This document shows, one piece after another, positions 1 through 10,892 of a stretch of 64,000 nt of DNA (positions are counted from its first letter, which is position 1; the number at the start of each line of letters is the position of its first letter). The notes beneath the pieces were generated by a model, which did no database searches, had not been told where the DNA came from, and saw nothing but the letters and a program-made list of their open reading frames with translations. Origin of the DNA: Streptomonospora nanhaiensis (GTDB lineage Bacteria; Actinomycetota; Actinomycetes; Streptosporangiales; Streptosporangiaceae); the NCBI RefSeq assembly GCF_026642255.1, contig NZ_CP113264.1, positions 4,464,001 to 4,528,000 on the forward strand. Reading direction: 5' to 3'. Made by a program: the position numbers and the translations under genes.

Positions 1-1092
1 CGCGGGGCCGACTGGATCGTGGACGTGGGCCCGGAGGCGGGCGAGCGCGGCGGGAGGGTCCTCTACAGCGGTCCGGTGGCGGGGCTGCGCGACGTCCCGG
101 AGTCGGTGACCCGCCGCTACCTGTTCCACGACGCCCTGCCGGAGAGGCGCCCCCACACGCCCCGCGGACACCTGGAACTGCGCGGGGTCATCCGCAACAA
201 CCTCAGGGGGCTGGACGCCGACGTCCCCCTGGGGGTGTTCACCGCCGTCACCGGGGTCTCCGGTTCGGGCAAGTCCACCCTGCTGGCGGCGGTCGCGGAC
301 CGCGCCGCCGGGCACGGGCGGGTGGTGTGGGTCAGCCAGCAGCCGATCGGGCGGACCCCGCGCTCCAACCTGGCCACCTACACCGGGCTCTTCGACACGG
401 TGCGCAAGCTCTTCGCCGCCACCGAGGAGGCGCGGGCCCTGGACTACGGGCCGGGCCGGTTCTCCTTCAACGTCGTGGGCGGGCGCTGCCCGACCTGTGA
501 GGGGGAGGGGTTCGTGTCGGTGGAGCTGCTGTTCCTGCCCACCGCCTACGCCCCGTGCCCGGCCTGCGGCGGGTCCCGCTACAACGAGGACACCCTCCGG
601 GTGCGGTACCGGGGGCGCACGGTGGCGGACGTGCTGGCCATGTCGGTCGAGGAGGCGGAGGGCTTCTTCACCGGGGAGCCGTCGGTGCGGCGGTCGCTGC
701 AGACCCTGGCCGGGGTCGGGCTGGGCTACCTGCGCCTGGGCCAGCCGGCCACCGAGCTCTCCGGCGGCGAGGCTCAGCGGATCAAACTGGCCACCGAGCT
801 CCAGCGCCGCCGGGTCGCCGACTCCCTCTACCTGCTCGACGAGCCCACCACCGGGCTCCACCCGTACGACACCGACGTGCTGATGGGCCGCCTGCACGAC
901 CTGGTCGGGGCCGGCGCCACCGTCGTGGCGGCCGAGCACGACATGCGGGTCGTGGCCACCGCCGACCACGTCATCGACCTGGGCCCGGGCGGCGGCTCCG
1001 AGGGCGGCCGGATCGTCGCCCAGGGGGATCCGGCGAGGATCGCCGCCGCCCCGGACAGCAGGACCGGCGCCTATCTGAAGGGGCTGCTCTGA
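1..1092 (+). CDS. UvrA-like excinuclease ATPase, C-terminal part (5' end outside window)
   Basis: The frame is open from base 1, so this is the last 363 residues of a longer protein. Visible in order: a second-half Walker A (GVSGSGKST), a zinc-finger pair (CPTCEGEGF followed by CPACGG), the UvrA ABC signature ELSGGEAQRIKLATEL, and Walker B YLLDEPTTGLH. This is the UvrA C-terminal nucleotide-binding domain, which binds DNA lesions as a dimer. The short insert regions suggest the actinobacterial UvrA-like paralogue class (UvrA2/drug-resistance type) rather than housekeeping UvrA, but the N-terminal half is needed to decide. A strong hairpin follows 32 bases after the stop. Confidence 0.9.
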   Translation, partial: RGADWIVDVGPEAGERGGRVLYSGPVAGLRDVPESVTRRYLFHDALPERRPHTPRGHLELRGVIRNNLRGLDADVPLGVFTAVTGVSGSGKSTLLAAVADRAAGHGRVVWVSQQPIGRTPRSNLATYTGLFDTVRKLFAATEEARALDYGPGRFSFNVVGGRCPTCEGEGFVSVELLFLPTAYAPCPACGGSRYNEDTLRVRYRGRTVADVLAMSVEEAEGFFTGEPSVRRSLQTLAGVGLGYLRLGQPATELSGGEAQRIKLATELQRRRVADSLYLLDEPTTGLHPYDTDVLMGRLHDLVGAGATVVAAEHDMRVVATADHVIDLGPGGGSEGGRIVAQGDPARIAAAPDSRTGAYLKGLL

Positions 1093-1124
1093 CGCGCCGC
1101 GCGCTCCGCCAGTAGCCGTTCGGC

Positions 1125-1148
1125 GAGCCCGCCCGGGCGGGCGGGCTC
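1125..1148 (+). terminator. Rho-independent-type hairpin after the UvrA-like gene
   Basis: Perfect inverted repeat with 10-bp arms (gagcccgccc / gggcgggctc) around a 4-base loop, just after the stop. There is no clear T tract, as is usual for actinobacterial terminators. Confidence 0.75.
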
Positions 1149-1952
1149 ACCGCGCGGCCCGGTCCGGCGGCCTGCGCCCGGAGCCCCGCCGGGAGGCCGG
1201 GGCGACGCGGTGGCTGTACCGGTTCCCGGGGTGGCCGCGCGCCTCCAGGTGGAGGAGGCCGTCGCGGGGGGCGGCTCCGGCGGGGCGGCCCGACGCACGC
1301 CTCCCGATCGGAAACGGAAAGGGGAATGCGTACAGCGTTTCCCTTCACCAGGGCCATGAATTTCTTCCCGAAGACACTCCCATTGCCTTCTTTGCCGCCG
1401 CCCGGGCCATTTTTTGCCGACCGTCCCGAATTCCCGGCGTGGCCGACACCGCCTGCGGGAACGCTGCCCCCATGCCGAAAAGCGCAGTCTCCGGTCCGGC
1501 CGCGGGCAAGGGCACTCCCGTGGACGTCGCGGCCCCGCGAAAGGAACTGCGCCGCCGCGCCGACGGGGAGGCGCGGTGCGACGCGGGCGTCTGCTCCACG
1601 GACGCCTCCGACCGCCGCCGGGTCCCCCTCGGGGCCATGGTGCGCGGCGACGCCGGGGCCGCTGCGAAGGCCGTCTCCGTCGGCGCCCGGTTCGGCGCCT
1701 CCATTCTCTCCCGGGGCGGGGGAACCGGCTCGGGAGGGCAGGACACCGGCGCTCCGGTCGTCCCCGACTGGACGCGGCGCCGGGCCGGGCCCGCATCCGG
1801 TGGGGAGCCGGAAGCGTCCCTCCCGGCCGCCGTGCCCGGCGCGGCGGCCGGCGCCCGGTACCGCGCACGGCGGCGGGCCTGACCGGCGCCCGCGCGCCGC
1901 CGGTCCGCACGGTCGCGGAACCTGTCCCACCACGAGGAAGGCGAGGGAACCC
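1149..1952. other. 804-base intergenic stretch, no supported gene
   Basis: Open frames here have no recognisable domain, no convincing ribosome binding site and repetitive Arg/Pro/Ala composition. Around 1310-1420 the base composition drops in GC, and GGAAACG (1310-1316) is repeated inverted as CGTTTCC (1336-1342), which may mark a promoter or operator region. A Shine-Dalgarno-like gaggaag/gcgaggga precedes the next gene. Confidence 0.5.
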
Positions 1953-3761
1953 ATGGCGGTCAAGGTCTCGGACCACGTCCTGCAGCGGTTGCGCGAATGG
2001 GGCGTCGAGCACGTCTTCTCCTACGCCGGCGACGGCATCAACGGCCTGCTCGCCGCCTGGGGGCGCGCGGAGAACGACCCGAAGTTCGTCCAGGCCCGGC
2101 ACGAGGAGATGGCCGCCTTCGAGGCGGTCGGCTACGCGAAGTTCTCCGGCAGGGTCGGCGTCTGCGCGGCAACCTCGGGGCCCGGCGCCGTCCACCTGCT
2201 CAACGGCCTCTACGACGCCAAGCTCGACCACGTCCCCGTGGTGGCGATCGTGGGGCAGACCGACCGGAGCGCCATGGGCGGCTCCTACCAGCAGGAGGTC
2301 GACCTCCTGAGCCTCTACAAGGACGTGGCCTCGGACTACTGCGCGATGGTGACCGTCCCAGAGCAGCTGCCCAACGTCATCGACAGGGCGATGCGCACCG
2401 CGTACGCGAGGAGGACGGTGACCGCCGTCATCATCCCCGCCGACGTGCAGGAACTGGACTACTCGCCGCCGACCCACGAGTTCAAGATGGTCCCGTCCAG
2501 CCTCGGCCTGTCCTCCCCCGTCCCCGTCCCGAGGCCCGCGGACCTCTCCCGGGCCGCGCAGGTGCTCAACGCGGGGGAACGGATCGCCGTCCTGGTCGGC
2601 CAGGGGGCCGCGGGCGCGCGGGCCGAGGTCGTCGCGCTCGCGGAGCGCCTGGACGCCGGGGTGGCCAAGGCCCTGCTGGGCAAGGACGTCCTGCCCGACG
2701 ACCTGCCGTACGTGACGGGCTCGATCGGTCTCCTCGGCACCCGGGCCTCCTACGAGCTCATGCGGGACTGCGACACCCTGCTGGTGGTGGGGTCCAGCTT
2801 CCCCTACTCGCAGTTCCTCCCGGATTTCGACCAGGCGCGCGCGGTGCAGATCGACATCGACCCGCACATGATCGGCCTGCGCTACCCGTTCGAGGTCAAC
2901 CTCGTCGGGGACGCCAAGGAGACCCTCGCCGCCCTGCTCCCCCAGCTCAAACGCGACAGGAAGCGCAAGGCCTGGCGCAGGAAGGTCGAGAAGGACACGG
3001 CGCGCTGGTGGGAGGTCATGCAGCGCCGGGCCGCCGTGGAGGCCGATCCCATCAACCCCGAGTACGTCGTGCACGCCCTGGACGCGCTCCTGCCGGACGA
3101 CGTGATCCTGACGGCCGACTCGGGTTCGGCGGCGAACTGGTACGCGCGCCACCTCCGGATGCGCGGAACCATGCGGGGGTCCCTGTCGGGCACGCTCGCG
3201 ACCATGGGGCCGGGGGTCCCCTACGCCATCGGCGCCAAGTTCGCCCATCCGGACCGGCCCGCCGTGGCGCTCGTGGGCGACGGGGCCATGCAGATGAACG
3301 GCATGGCCGAACTCGTCACCGCGGCCAAGTACCGGCAGGAGTGGAAGGACCCCAGGCTGGTCGTGGCCGTCCTCAACAACCACGACCTCAACCAGGTCAC
3401 GTGGGAGATGCGCGCCATGTCCGGGGCGCCGCAGTTCCTGCCCTCGCAGTCCCTGCCCGACGTGCCCTACGCCGACTTCGCGCGCCTGATCGGCCTCGAC
3501 GGGGTGCGCGTGGAGAGGCCGGAGGACGTCCAGGGCGCCTGGCACAGGGCGCTGGGCGCGGACCGGCCCTTCGTCATCGACTTCCGCACCGACCCCGACG
3601 TCCCCCCGATCCCGCCGCACGCCACCCTCGAGCAGATCGAGGCCGCGGCCTCGGCGGTCCTCCAAGGGGACAGCGAGAGCGCCGGCATCGTCAGGCAGGG
3701 GGTCAAGGCCAAGATCCAGGACTTCCTCCCGGGCCGGGGGCGCCACCACAAGCGCGGCTGA
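1953..3761 (+). CDS. Thiamine-pyrophosphate-requiring enzyme (pyruvate oxidase/acetolactate synthase family)
   Basis: 602 residues with the three-domain POX/ALS layout. The N-terminal pyrimidine-binding domain has the catalytic Glu in RHEEMAAFEAV and the SGPGAVHLLNGLYDA segment. The central domain has the nucleotide-type fold (VLVGQGAAGARAEV). The C-terminal PP domain has the GDGAMQMNG...NNHDLN diphosphate/Mg motif. Such enzymes decarboxylate 2-oxo acids; a PoxB-like pyruvate oxidase role is the closest guess, but the acceptor cannot be told. The start is the ATG with a gagg-type site upstream, giving MAVKVSDHVLQRL, the usual N-terminus. It lies 70 bases before a GH15 glycosidase in the same direction, so they may be co-transcribed. 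Confidence 0.88.
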   Translation: MAVKVSDHVLQRLREWGVEHVFSYAGDGINGLLAAWGRAENDPKFVQARHEEMAAFEAVGYAKFSGRVGVCAATSGPGAVHLLNGLYDAKLDHVPVVAIVGQTDRSAMGGSYQQEVDLLSLYKDVASDYCAMVTVPEQLPNVIDRAMRTAYARRTVTAVIIPADVQELDYSPPTHEFKMVPSSLGLSSPVPVPRPADLSRAAQVLNAGERIAVLVGQGAAGARAEVVALAERLDAGVAKALLGKDVLPDDLPYVTGSIGLLGTRASYELMRDCDTLLVVGSSFPYSQFLPDFDQARAVQIDIDPHMIGLRYPFEVNLVGDAKETLAALLPQLKRDRKRKAWRRKVEKDTARWWEVMQRRAAVEADPINPEYVVHALDALLPDDVILTADSGSAANWYARHLRMRGTMRGSLSGTLATMGPGVPYAIGAKFAHPDRPAVALVGDGAMQMNGMAELVTAAKYRQEWKDPRLVVAVLNNHDLNQVTWEMRAMSGAPQFLPSQSLPDVPYADFARLIGLDGVRVERPEDVQGAWHRALGADRPFVIDFRTDPDVPPIPPHATLEQIEAAASAVLQGDSESAGIVRQGVKAKIQDFLPGRGRHHKRG

Positions 3762-3831
3762 ACGGCCGGAGGGGCCGGACCGGGTGCGGGAGGCCGCCGT
3801 GCCGGACGCGGCGCCCGGGACGAGGAGGACC

Positions 3832-5610
3832 ATGGGGGACTCACACGGAAGGCCCGCGCCGCAGACCCTGCGGGACTACGCGCTGCTCGCGGACGGCGAG
3901 CGCGGGGCCCTCATCGGCCTGCACGGGGAGATCGTCTGGATGTGCGCCCCGCGCTGGGACTCCGGCGCCGTCTTCGGCGACCTCGTCGGAGGGCCCGGCC
4001 ACTACACGGTCGCCCCGCGGGGGCGCTTCGTCGGCGGCGGCCACTACGAGCCCGGCACACTGGTCTGGCGCAGCCGCTGGACCACCTCGGGGGGCATCAC
4101 CGAGTGCCGTGAGGCGCTGGCGTTCCCGGGCGACCCGCACCGGGCCGTGCTGCTGCGGCGCATCACGGCCGTGCAGGGGGACGCCCGCCTCGACCTGCGG
4201 CTCGAGCCCGCGGCCGACTTCGGCCGGAGCGGCGCGCCCTCGTTCCACCTGGAGGAGGGCGTGTGGACGGCGCGGTCGGGCGACCTGCGCCTGCGGTGGA
4301 GCGGGGCGCCCTCCGCGCACCCCGTGCCACGCGGCGGGGAGCCCGCCGGCCTCGCGGCCGAGGTCTCCCTCGCGGCCGGCGAACACCACGACCTGGTGCT
4401 GGAGATCGCCGACTGCCCCCTCGGCGCCGTGGTGGACGCCTCCCGCGCGTGGGAGGCGACGACGGCCGAGTGGTCCAGGACGGTCCCTGCCCTGGACCAC
4501 GGCCTCGCCCCGCGGGACTCCCGGCACGCCTACGCGGTCCTGCGGGGGCTGACCAGCAGCACAGGGGGGATGGTGGCCGCGGCCACCACCAGCCTCCCCG
4601 AGCGCGCCAGGACCGGGCGCAACTACGACTACCGGTACGTCTGGATCCGGGACCAGTGCTACGCGGGCCTGGCCGCGGCCGCGGCGGGGAGCTTCCCCCT
4701 CCTGGACTGCGCGGTGGACTTCGTCTCGGCGCGGCTGCTCGAGGACGGCCCGCACATGGCCCCGGCCTACACCGTCGCCGGGGAGCGGATACCCGGCCAG
4801 GAGACGCTCGGCCTGGAGGGGTACCCGGGCGGTTTCGACCGTGTCGGCAACTGGGTGAACCGGCAGTTCCAGCTCGACGCCTTCGGCGAGGCGCTGATCC
4901 TGCTGGCCACCGCCCACCGGCACGGTCGGCTGGAACCGGAGGGGTGGCGCGCAGCGGACGCCGCGGTCGGCGCCGTCGCCCGGTACAGGAGGAGGCCGGA
5001 CGCCGGCATCTGGGAGATCGGCGACCGGGCGTGGACCCACAGCAGGCTCACCTGCGCGGCCGGGCTCCGTGCCCTGGCCGGCGCGGCCCCCACCGCGGGC
5101 CGCGTGAACGAGTGGACACGTCTGGCCGACGCCATGGCCGCCGAGACCGCCGCCACCAGCCTGCACCCCGGCGGCCGGTGGCAGCGCAGCCCCGAGGACC
5201 CGGGGCTGGACGCCTCCCTGCTCCTACCCCCGCTCCGCGGCGCCCTTCCGGCCGGGGACCCGCGGACGGTGAACACCCTGCGGGCCTTCGTCCGCGAACT
5301 CACCCACGACCACTACGCGTACCGCTTCCGGCACGACGGGCGCCCGCTGGAGGAGGCCGAGGGGGCCTTCCTGCTGTGCGGGTTCGTGACGGCCCTGGCC
5401 GAGCACCAGCAGGGCCACCACGGCGAGGCACTGCGCTGGTTCGAGCGCAACCGCACCGCCTGCGGACCGCCCGGGCTGTTCGCCGAGGAGTACGACATCG
5501 GCCAGCGCCAGATGCGGGGGAACCTCCCCCAGGCGTTCGTGCACGCGCTGATGCTGGAGTCCGCCGTCCGGCTGGCCGCCCCCGCCGGGTCCGACCGGGT
5601 GTTCCACTGA
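3832..5610 (+). CDS. GH15-family glycosidase (glucoamylase/trehalase-like)
   Basis: 592 residues. The start is chosen at the ATG preceded by gaggagg, giving MGDSHGRPAPQTLRDYALLADG. The N-terminal beta-sandwich module (LRDYALLADGERGALIGLHGEIVWM) is that of the trehalase-like GH15 subgroup. The (alpha/alpha)6 catalytic domain follows, with RNYDYRYVWIRDQCYA, a probable general-acid region GIWEIGDRAWTHS, and the C-terminal catalytic-base region LFAEEYDIGQRQMRGNLPQAF. There is no signal peptide, so it acts in the cytoplasm, probably on trehalose or a maltooligosaccharide. It follows the TPP enzyme and ends at a shared bidirectional terminator. Confidence 0.85.
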   Translation: MGDSHGRPAPQTLRDYALLADGERGALIGLHGEIVWMCAPRWDSGAVFGDLVGGPGHYTVAPRGRFVGGGHYEPGTLVWRSRWTTSGGITECREALAFPGDPHRAVLLRRITAVQGDARLDLRLEPAADFGRSGAPSFHLEEGVWTARSGDLRLRWSGAPSAHPVPRGGEPAGLAAEVSLAAGEHHDLVLEIADCPLGAVVDASRAWEATTAEWSRTVPALDHGLAPRDSRHAYAVLRGLTSSTGGMVAAATTSLPERARTGRNYDYRYVWIRDQCYAGLAAAAAGSFPLLDCAVDFVSARLLEDGPHMAPAYTVAGERIPGQETLGLEGYPGGFDRVGNWVNRQFQLDAFGEALILLATAHRHGRLEPEGWRAADAAVGAVARYRRRPDAGIWEIGDRAWTHSRLTCAAGLRALAGAAPTAGRVNEWTRLADAMAAETAATSLHPGGRWQRSPEDPGLDASLLLPPLRGALPAGDPRTVNTLRAFVRELTHDHYAYRFRHDGRPLEEAEGAFLLCGFVTALAEHQQGHHGEALRWFERNRTACGPPGLFAEEYDIGQRQMRGNLPQAFVHALMLESAVRLAAPAGSDRVFH

Positions 5611-5658
5611 GGGGTGCGCCGCGCGCCCGCCCGGCACTCCGGACGGCCCGGGGACGGA

Positions 5659-5689
5659 GGGGGACCGGGGCCGGCCCGGGCGGTCCCCC
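5659..5689. terminator. Bidirectional hairpin between the GH15 gene and the XRE regulator
   Basis: Arms gggggaccg / cggtccccc with a self-complementary GC-rich loop, placed between two convergent stop codons. Confidence 0.65.
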
Positions 5690-5698
5690 GGGGCCGGG

Positions 5699-6592
5699 TC
5701 AGCGGATGGCCGGGGGCTCCTCGGTGGAGAGCCGCTCCTGGTCGGCCGCCCAGGAGGCCAGCAGCTTGAGCCCGTCGGCCGCCGGTGAGTCGGCCGGCGC
5801 GGTGTAGACGTTCAGCTGCAGGCCCGGCTCGGCGGGGAGTTCCATCGCCTCGAAGTCGAGTTCGAGCAGGCCGACGCCCGGGTGGAAGAGCCGTTTGCGC
5901 CCGGAGCGGTGGAAGCGCACGTCCTGTGACGCCCACCTCTGCCGGAACAGCTCGCTGCGGGTCGAGAGTTCGCCGACCAGGGCGATGAGCGACTTGTCGT
6001 GCGGGTTGCGGCCCGCCTCCAGGCGCAGCATCGCGGCCGCGTCGCGGACGATCTGGTCGTAGTCGACGAAGAACTCCCGGGCCGCCTCCGGCTGGAGGTA
6101 GACGAACCTGGCGGTGTTCGCCGGACGCCGCGGGTCCGCGAGCACGGGGGCGTAGAGGGCCCGGGCGAGCCGGTTCATGGCCAGCACGTCGTGGCGGCCG
6201 TTGCGGATCCAGGCCGGGGCGTCGGTGATCGCGTCGAGGACCTGTCGCAGCGCCGGTCGGACGGTCGCGGGGGCGCTGCGCCCGCGGCGCCCGCTCCGCG
6301 CGCCCGACTCCCGCGCGAGGGAGAAGAGGTGTTCGCGTTCGGCCTCGTCCAGCTGCAGCGCCGAGGCCAGGGCCTCGAGCACGCCCTCGGAGGCGCCGGC
6401 CAGGCTGCCGCGCTCCATGCGCACGTAGTAGTCCACCGAGACCCCGGCGAGCATCGCCACCTCCTCGCGGCGCAGCCCCTTGACCCGGCGGTTGCCCCCG
6501 TACGCCGGAAGGCCCGCCTGCCGCGGGGTGATGCGCGCCCGCCGCGAACTCAGGAATTCGCGGATCTCACTGCGCAGGTCCATCGTCGCCAT
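5699..6592 (-). CDS. XRE-family transcriptional regulator with MmyB-like ligand domain
   Basis: 297 residues. An N-terminal helix-turn-helix (about residues 8-75; RVKGLRREEVAMLAGVS, YYVRMERG) is followed by the MmyB-like C-terminal ligand-binding domain (about 105-285; PAWIRNGRHDVLAMNRLARALY, FRQRWASQDVRFHRSGRKRLFHP). Actinobacteria carry many such one-component regulators that repress a divergent short-chain dehydrogenase or aldo/keto reductase gene. Here the divergent neighbour 190 bases away is exactly an aldo/keto reductase, so it is the likely target. The inducer is unknown. Confidence 0.9.
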   Translation of the reverse strand: MATMDLRSEIREFLSSRRARITPRQAGLPAYGGNRRVKGLRREEVAMLAGVSVDYYVRMERGSLAGASEGVLEALASALQLDEAEREHLFSLARESGARSGRRGRSAPATVRPALRQVLDAITDAPAWIRNGRHDVLAMNRLARALYAPVLADPRRPANTARFVYLQPEAAREFFVDYDQIVRDAAAMLRLEAGRNPHDKSLIALVGELSTRSELFRQRWASQDVRFHRSGRKRLFHPGVGLLELDFEAMELPAEPGLQLNVYTAPADSPAADGLKLLASWAADQERLSTEEPPAIR

Positions 6593-6768
6593 GCCCCCAC
6601 GGTAGGCGCACCGCCCGCGGCGTGGGAGGTACTGCCGTTACCCGGGACGGCCGCGGGACGGGGACCCGCCCGGCCGGGGACGCGCCGGTCCGGCCACCGG
6701 ATCCGGTGCGTGGGGGGCACTGCGGGTACCCGGATCACCAGGTACTCCTCCGCAGGTCACCCCTGATC

Positions 6769-6774
6769 TAGCGT
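6769..6774 (+). promoter_or_regulatory. -10 element (TAGCGT) for a leaderless aldo/keto reductase mRNA
   Basis: TAGCGT ends 7 bases before the ATG at 6782, leaving no room for a Shine-Dalgarno leader. No strong -35 is visible. It lies in the intergenic region shared with the divergent XRE regulator. Confidence 0.55.
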
Positions 6775-6781
6775 GGCGTAC

Positions 6782-8902
<2,121 letters not shown>

Positions 8903-8908
8903 TCACAG

Positions 8909-9265
8909 CTGGCGGAGCCTGCCCGAAAACTCGCCCTCCACCTCGGCCCCGCCACGCTCCTCCAGTTCCTCCTGGTCATCGCCGCGGGCCTGTTCGCCTG
9001 CAAGGTCGCCGCGGGAACCGCTGACCTCCTCGTGAGGGTCATGACCCACAAGGCCGCGCAGAGGTGGCCCGGGCTGGAGCGGGCGGAACCCCGGTGCGGC
9101 CCGGCCGGGACGGGGCCTCCCGCCGCGCAGCCCCTCATCAGCCGGAACGAGTTCCACGGCGACGGAGCGGGCACCGTCATCCAGGCCGGACGGATAGGCG
9201 AGCTGCACATCCACTCCCCCGGACACGGTGGCGCCGGGACGGCCGCCGGGGACGGCGACGGCTGA
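8909..9265 (+). CDS. Small membrane-anchored protein, start uncertain (possible frameshift)
   Basis: The frame is open from 8810 to 9265 but has no ATG, GTG or TTG before 9032. Codons 8909-9020 nevertheless encode a convincing membrane helix (LLQFLLVIAAGLFACKVAAG), followed by a linker and NEFHGDGAGTVIQAGRIGEL. The latter resembles the GTVIQA..I..L.IH repeat found in many actinobacterial signalling and NTPase proteins. A TAGCGT -10 lies at 8807 and an aggaag at 8839. Either a CTG at 8909 starts translation, or a frameshift near 8885 joins an upstream frame beginning [12 protein letters not shown] at a rare ATC codon. Function unknown. Confidence 0.4.
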   Translation: MAEPARKLALHLGPATLLQFLLVIAAGLFACKVAAGTADLLVRVMTHKAAQRWPGLERAEPRCGPAGTGPPAAQPLISRNEFHGDGAGTVIQAGRIGELHIHSPGHGGAGTAAGDGDG

Positions 9266-9345
9266 ACTGTCGGGCCGTGCCGTGCGCCCCGTCGGCGGCG
9301 GGGTACGCCCGGAAGCGTCCACGGGCGCGGCGGAACCGCACCGGC

Positions 9346-9351
9346 TACACT
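9346..9351 (+). promoter_or_regulatory. -10 element (TACACT) for a leaderless mRNA
   Basis: TACACT is followed by 6 bases and then the GTG start at 9358, consistent with leaderless transcription. Confidence 0.5.
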
Positions 9352-9357
9352 CCCCGC

Positions 9358-9774
9358 GTGCGCAGCGTGTTCGTCTTCCCCCCGGGCGAGCGGTCCGTGA
9401 CCGCCGCCCTCCTGGACCGGAGCGTGCCCGGGCAGCGCGAGCCGTGGATCCTGGACGGCGTCCTCTACATCGACATCGACGACGAGGAGACGGGCTTCCT
9501 GTTCTCCGACTGGGACCCCGAGGACGTGGCGGGCCTCGCAACAGCGGTCGGGCACCGCCCCGCCTGGGCGGTGCAGATCGACGTCTCCGGGCGCGTGTAC
9601 GGCATCGCGGAGGTCCACCGGGCCGTCGCACTGCTCCTCGCGAACGGCGGTGTGACGGTCGACGACCACTCCGCCCACCCGTGGACACTGCGGGAGATCG
9701 TGTCCGGGGCGGTGGTCGAGGGCCGCCGCTTCTTCCGCCCCCGCTTCACCCCTCCCGGTTGGCACGGGCGATGA
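9358..9774 (+). CDS. Conserved-looking hypothetical protein, 138 aa
   Basis: The GTG start follows a -10 box by 6 bases. The acidic, soluble protein (MRSVFVFPPGERSVTAALL..., WILDGVLYIDIDDEETGFLFSDWDPEDV, WAVQIDVSGRVYGIAEVHRAVALLLANGG) has balanced composition and no membrane segment or signal peptide. I do not recognise the family. It stands at the edge of the low-GC toxin remnant, so it might be related to that locus, but nothing in the sequence shows this. Confidence 0.7.
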   Translation: MRSVFVFPPGERSVTAALLDRSVPGQREPWILDGVLYIDIDDEETGFLFSDWDPEDVAGLATAVGHRPAWAVQIDVSGRVYGIAEVHRAVALLLANGGVTVDDHSAHPWTLREIVSGAVVEGRRFFRPRFTPPGWHGR

Positions 9775-9816
9775 GCGCTTCGCTGCTTCCGCTCCCCGAC
9801 TCGGGGAACCCCGTTC

Positions 9817-10333
9817 TCAGCTGCCCCAGAACCGGGCGGCAACGTCTCTGAAGCCGGCCGGCCTCGAACGGTCGCCTTCGATCAGGTCCACGACATCCAG
9901 AGCCTGCTCACCCGTCTTCCCGAGGGATTCCCCGTACAGAACCAGGATCCCCCTTCTGGCGACATCTCTGCACCTCCACACCAGGCCGAGATCTCCTCGG
10001 TCGATGACAGCACCATGGGCCACACCATTGACCATCTGAAATATCAGGCTCGAGGAGCACAATCCTCACATGGGGCGAAGGATCAGAAACGAGTGCAGCC
10101 ATCGCGAGGGCCATGGTCGGCTCCGCCACCTCGAAGAACTGCCTCTGGACGAAGACCGAGTTCTCGAGATCCCAGTAGTGGTCCATGGCATCGTTCTCGG
10201 AGCCCTGGGACACCAACTCCATGAAGCACACCGGAACGAAGGACGCGTCACCCGTCATCGTCCTGAACCCCGGCCAGCCCCACAGGCCGGCTTCGAACTC
10301 GACCGACTTCACGTTCACTCGAAGACCGTCCAC
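9817..10333 (-). pseudogene. Frameshifted hypothetical (second immunity-like) gene
   Basis: Two overlapping minus-strand frames make one sensible protein. The first (from GTG at 10333, or GTG at 10318) reads through VNVKSVEFEAGLWGWPGF... to VRIVLLEPDI. The second picks up near 10040 as FQMVNGVAHGAVIDRGDLGLVW and ends ...FRDVAARFWGS at 9817. A single extra base around 10035-10050 (near an attt run) would explain the break. Lower GC than the flanks and the position downstream of a toxin tail suggest an immunity gene, now broken or carrying a sequencing error. Family not recognised. Confidence 0.5.
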
Positions 10334-10466
10334 AGGCCGCCTACGGTCGCCCCTGAGACTTCACCCGATGAACGCGTGCGCCAGCCCCTCTCCGACCTCG
10401 GGACACTGAGAGATGTCCAGAGAAACGACGACGACCATGAGCTGGCCGGCTCTCACCAGCCCACAG

Positions 10467-10868
10467 CTAAGAATCCGCAGCCCCTTCCGGCCACGTGAAG
10501 TCTTCGGGCGGACCGACGATCGCAGCTTCGATTTTCTGCACCCGGAAATCTGTCAACAGGATCGCCCTCCAGGAAGACGACCTCACGGCGAAAATGCCAT
10601 TTTCCGAATCCCTGCGCAGGACTTCGAAGAACTCATTCCACCCGAACCTGGCCTCCGCGACATCAGGGTAGGAAGCATACCTGAACCTGTAAGTATCCAA
10701 GAACAGCGAACTCTCCGCAACTCCGACATCGAAAGCCTCCCGGACGTCTCCGAACACTCCCTCCAGAATCTCCCCTGGAACGAATTTCAATGATCGACAA
10801 CCACTCTCACGAAGCATCAAACTGAGCCTCGGGAAGGAAATCTGATACTGCACCGCGCCCCCGATCAA
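10467..10868 (-). CDS. Putative immunity protein of the adjacent toxin tail, 133 aa
   Basis: It starts at TTG 10868, in the same frame as the toxin and 24 bases after the toxin stop, with a weak ggga site. The predicted product is a small acidic soluble protein (FPRLSLMLRESGCRSLKFVPG, FLDTYRFRYASYPDVAEARFGW, DFTWPEGAADS) with no signal peptide or membrane helix. GC is clearly below the genome average. The assignment rests on position: polymorphic toxins are regularly followed by their cognate immunity gene. Family not recognised. Confidence 0.55.
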   Translation of the reverse strand: MIGGAVQYQISFPRLSLMLRESGCRSLKFVPGEILEGVFGDVREAFDVGVAESSLFLDTYRFRYASYPDVAEARFGWNEFFEVLRRDSENGIFAVRSSSWRAILLTDFRVQKIEAAIVGPPEDFTWPEGAADS

Positions 10869-10892
10869 AACAAAATTAAATCCCGGACGGAA

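Noticed and set aside
1071..3833. 920-codon minus-strand open frame opposite the TPP enzyme
   Set aside because: It is the antisense shadow of a clear TPP-enzyme gene in high-GC DNA; no domain, and repetitive Arg/Gly/Val composition.
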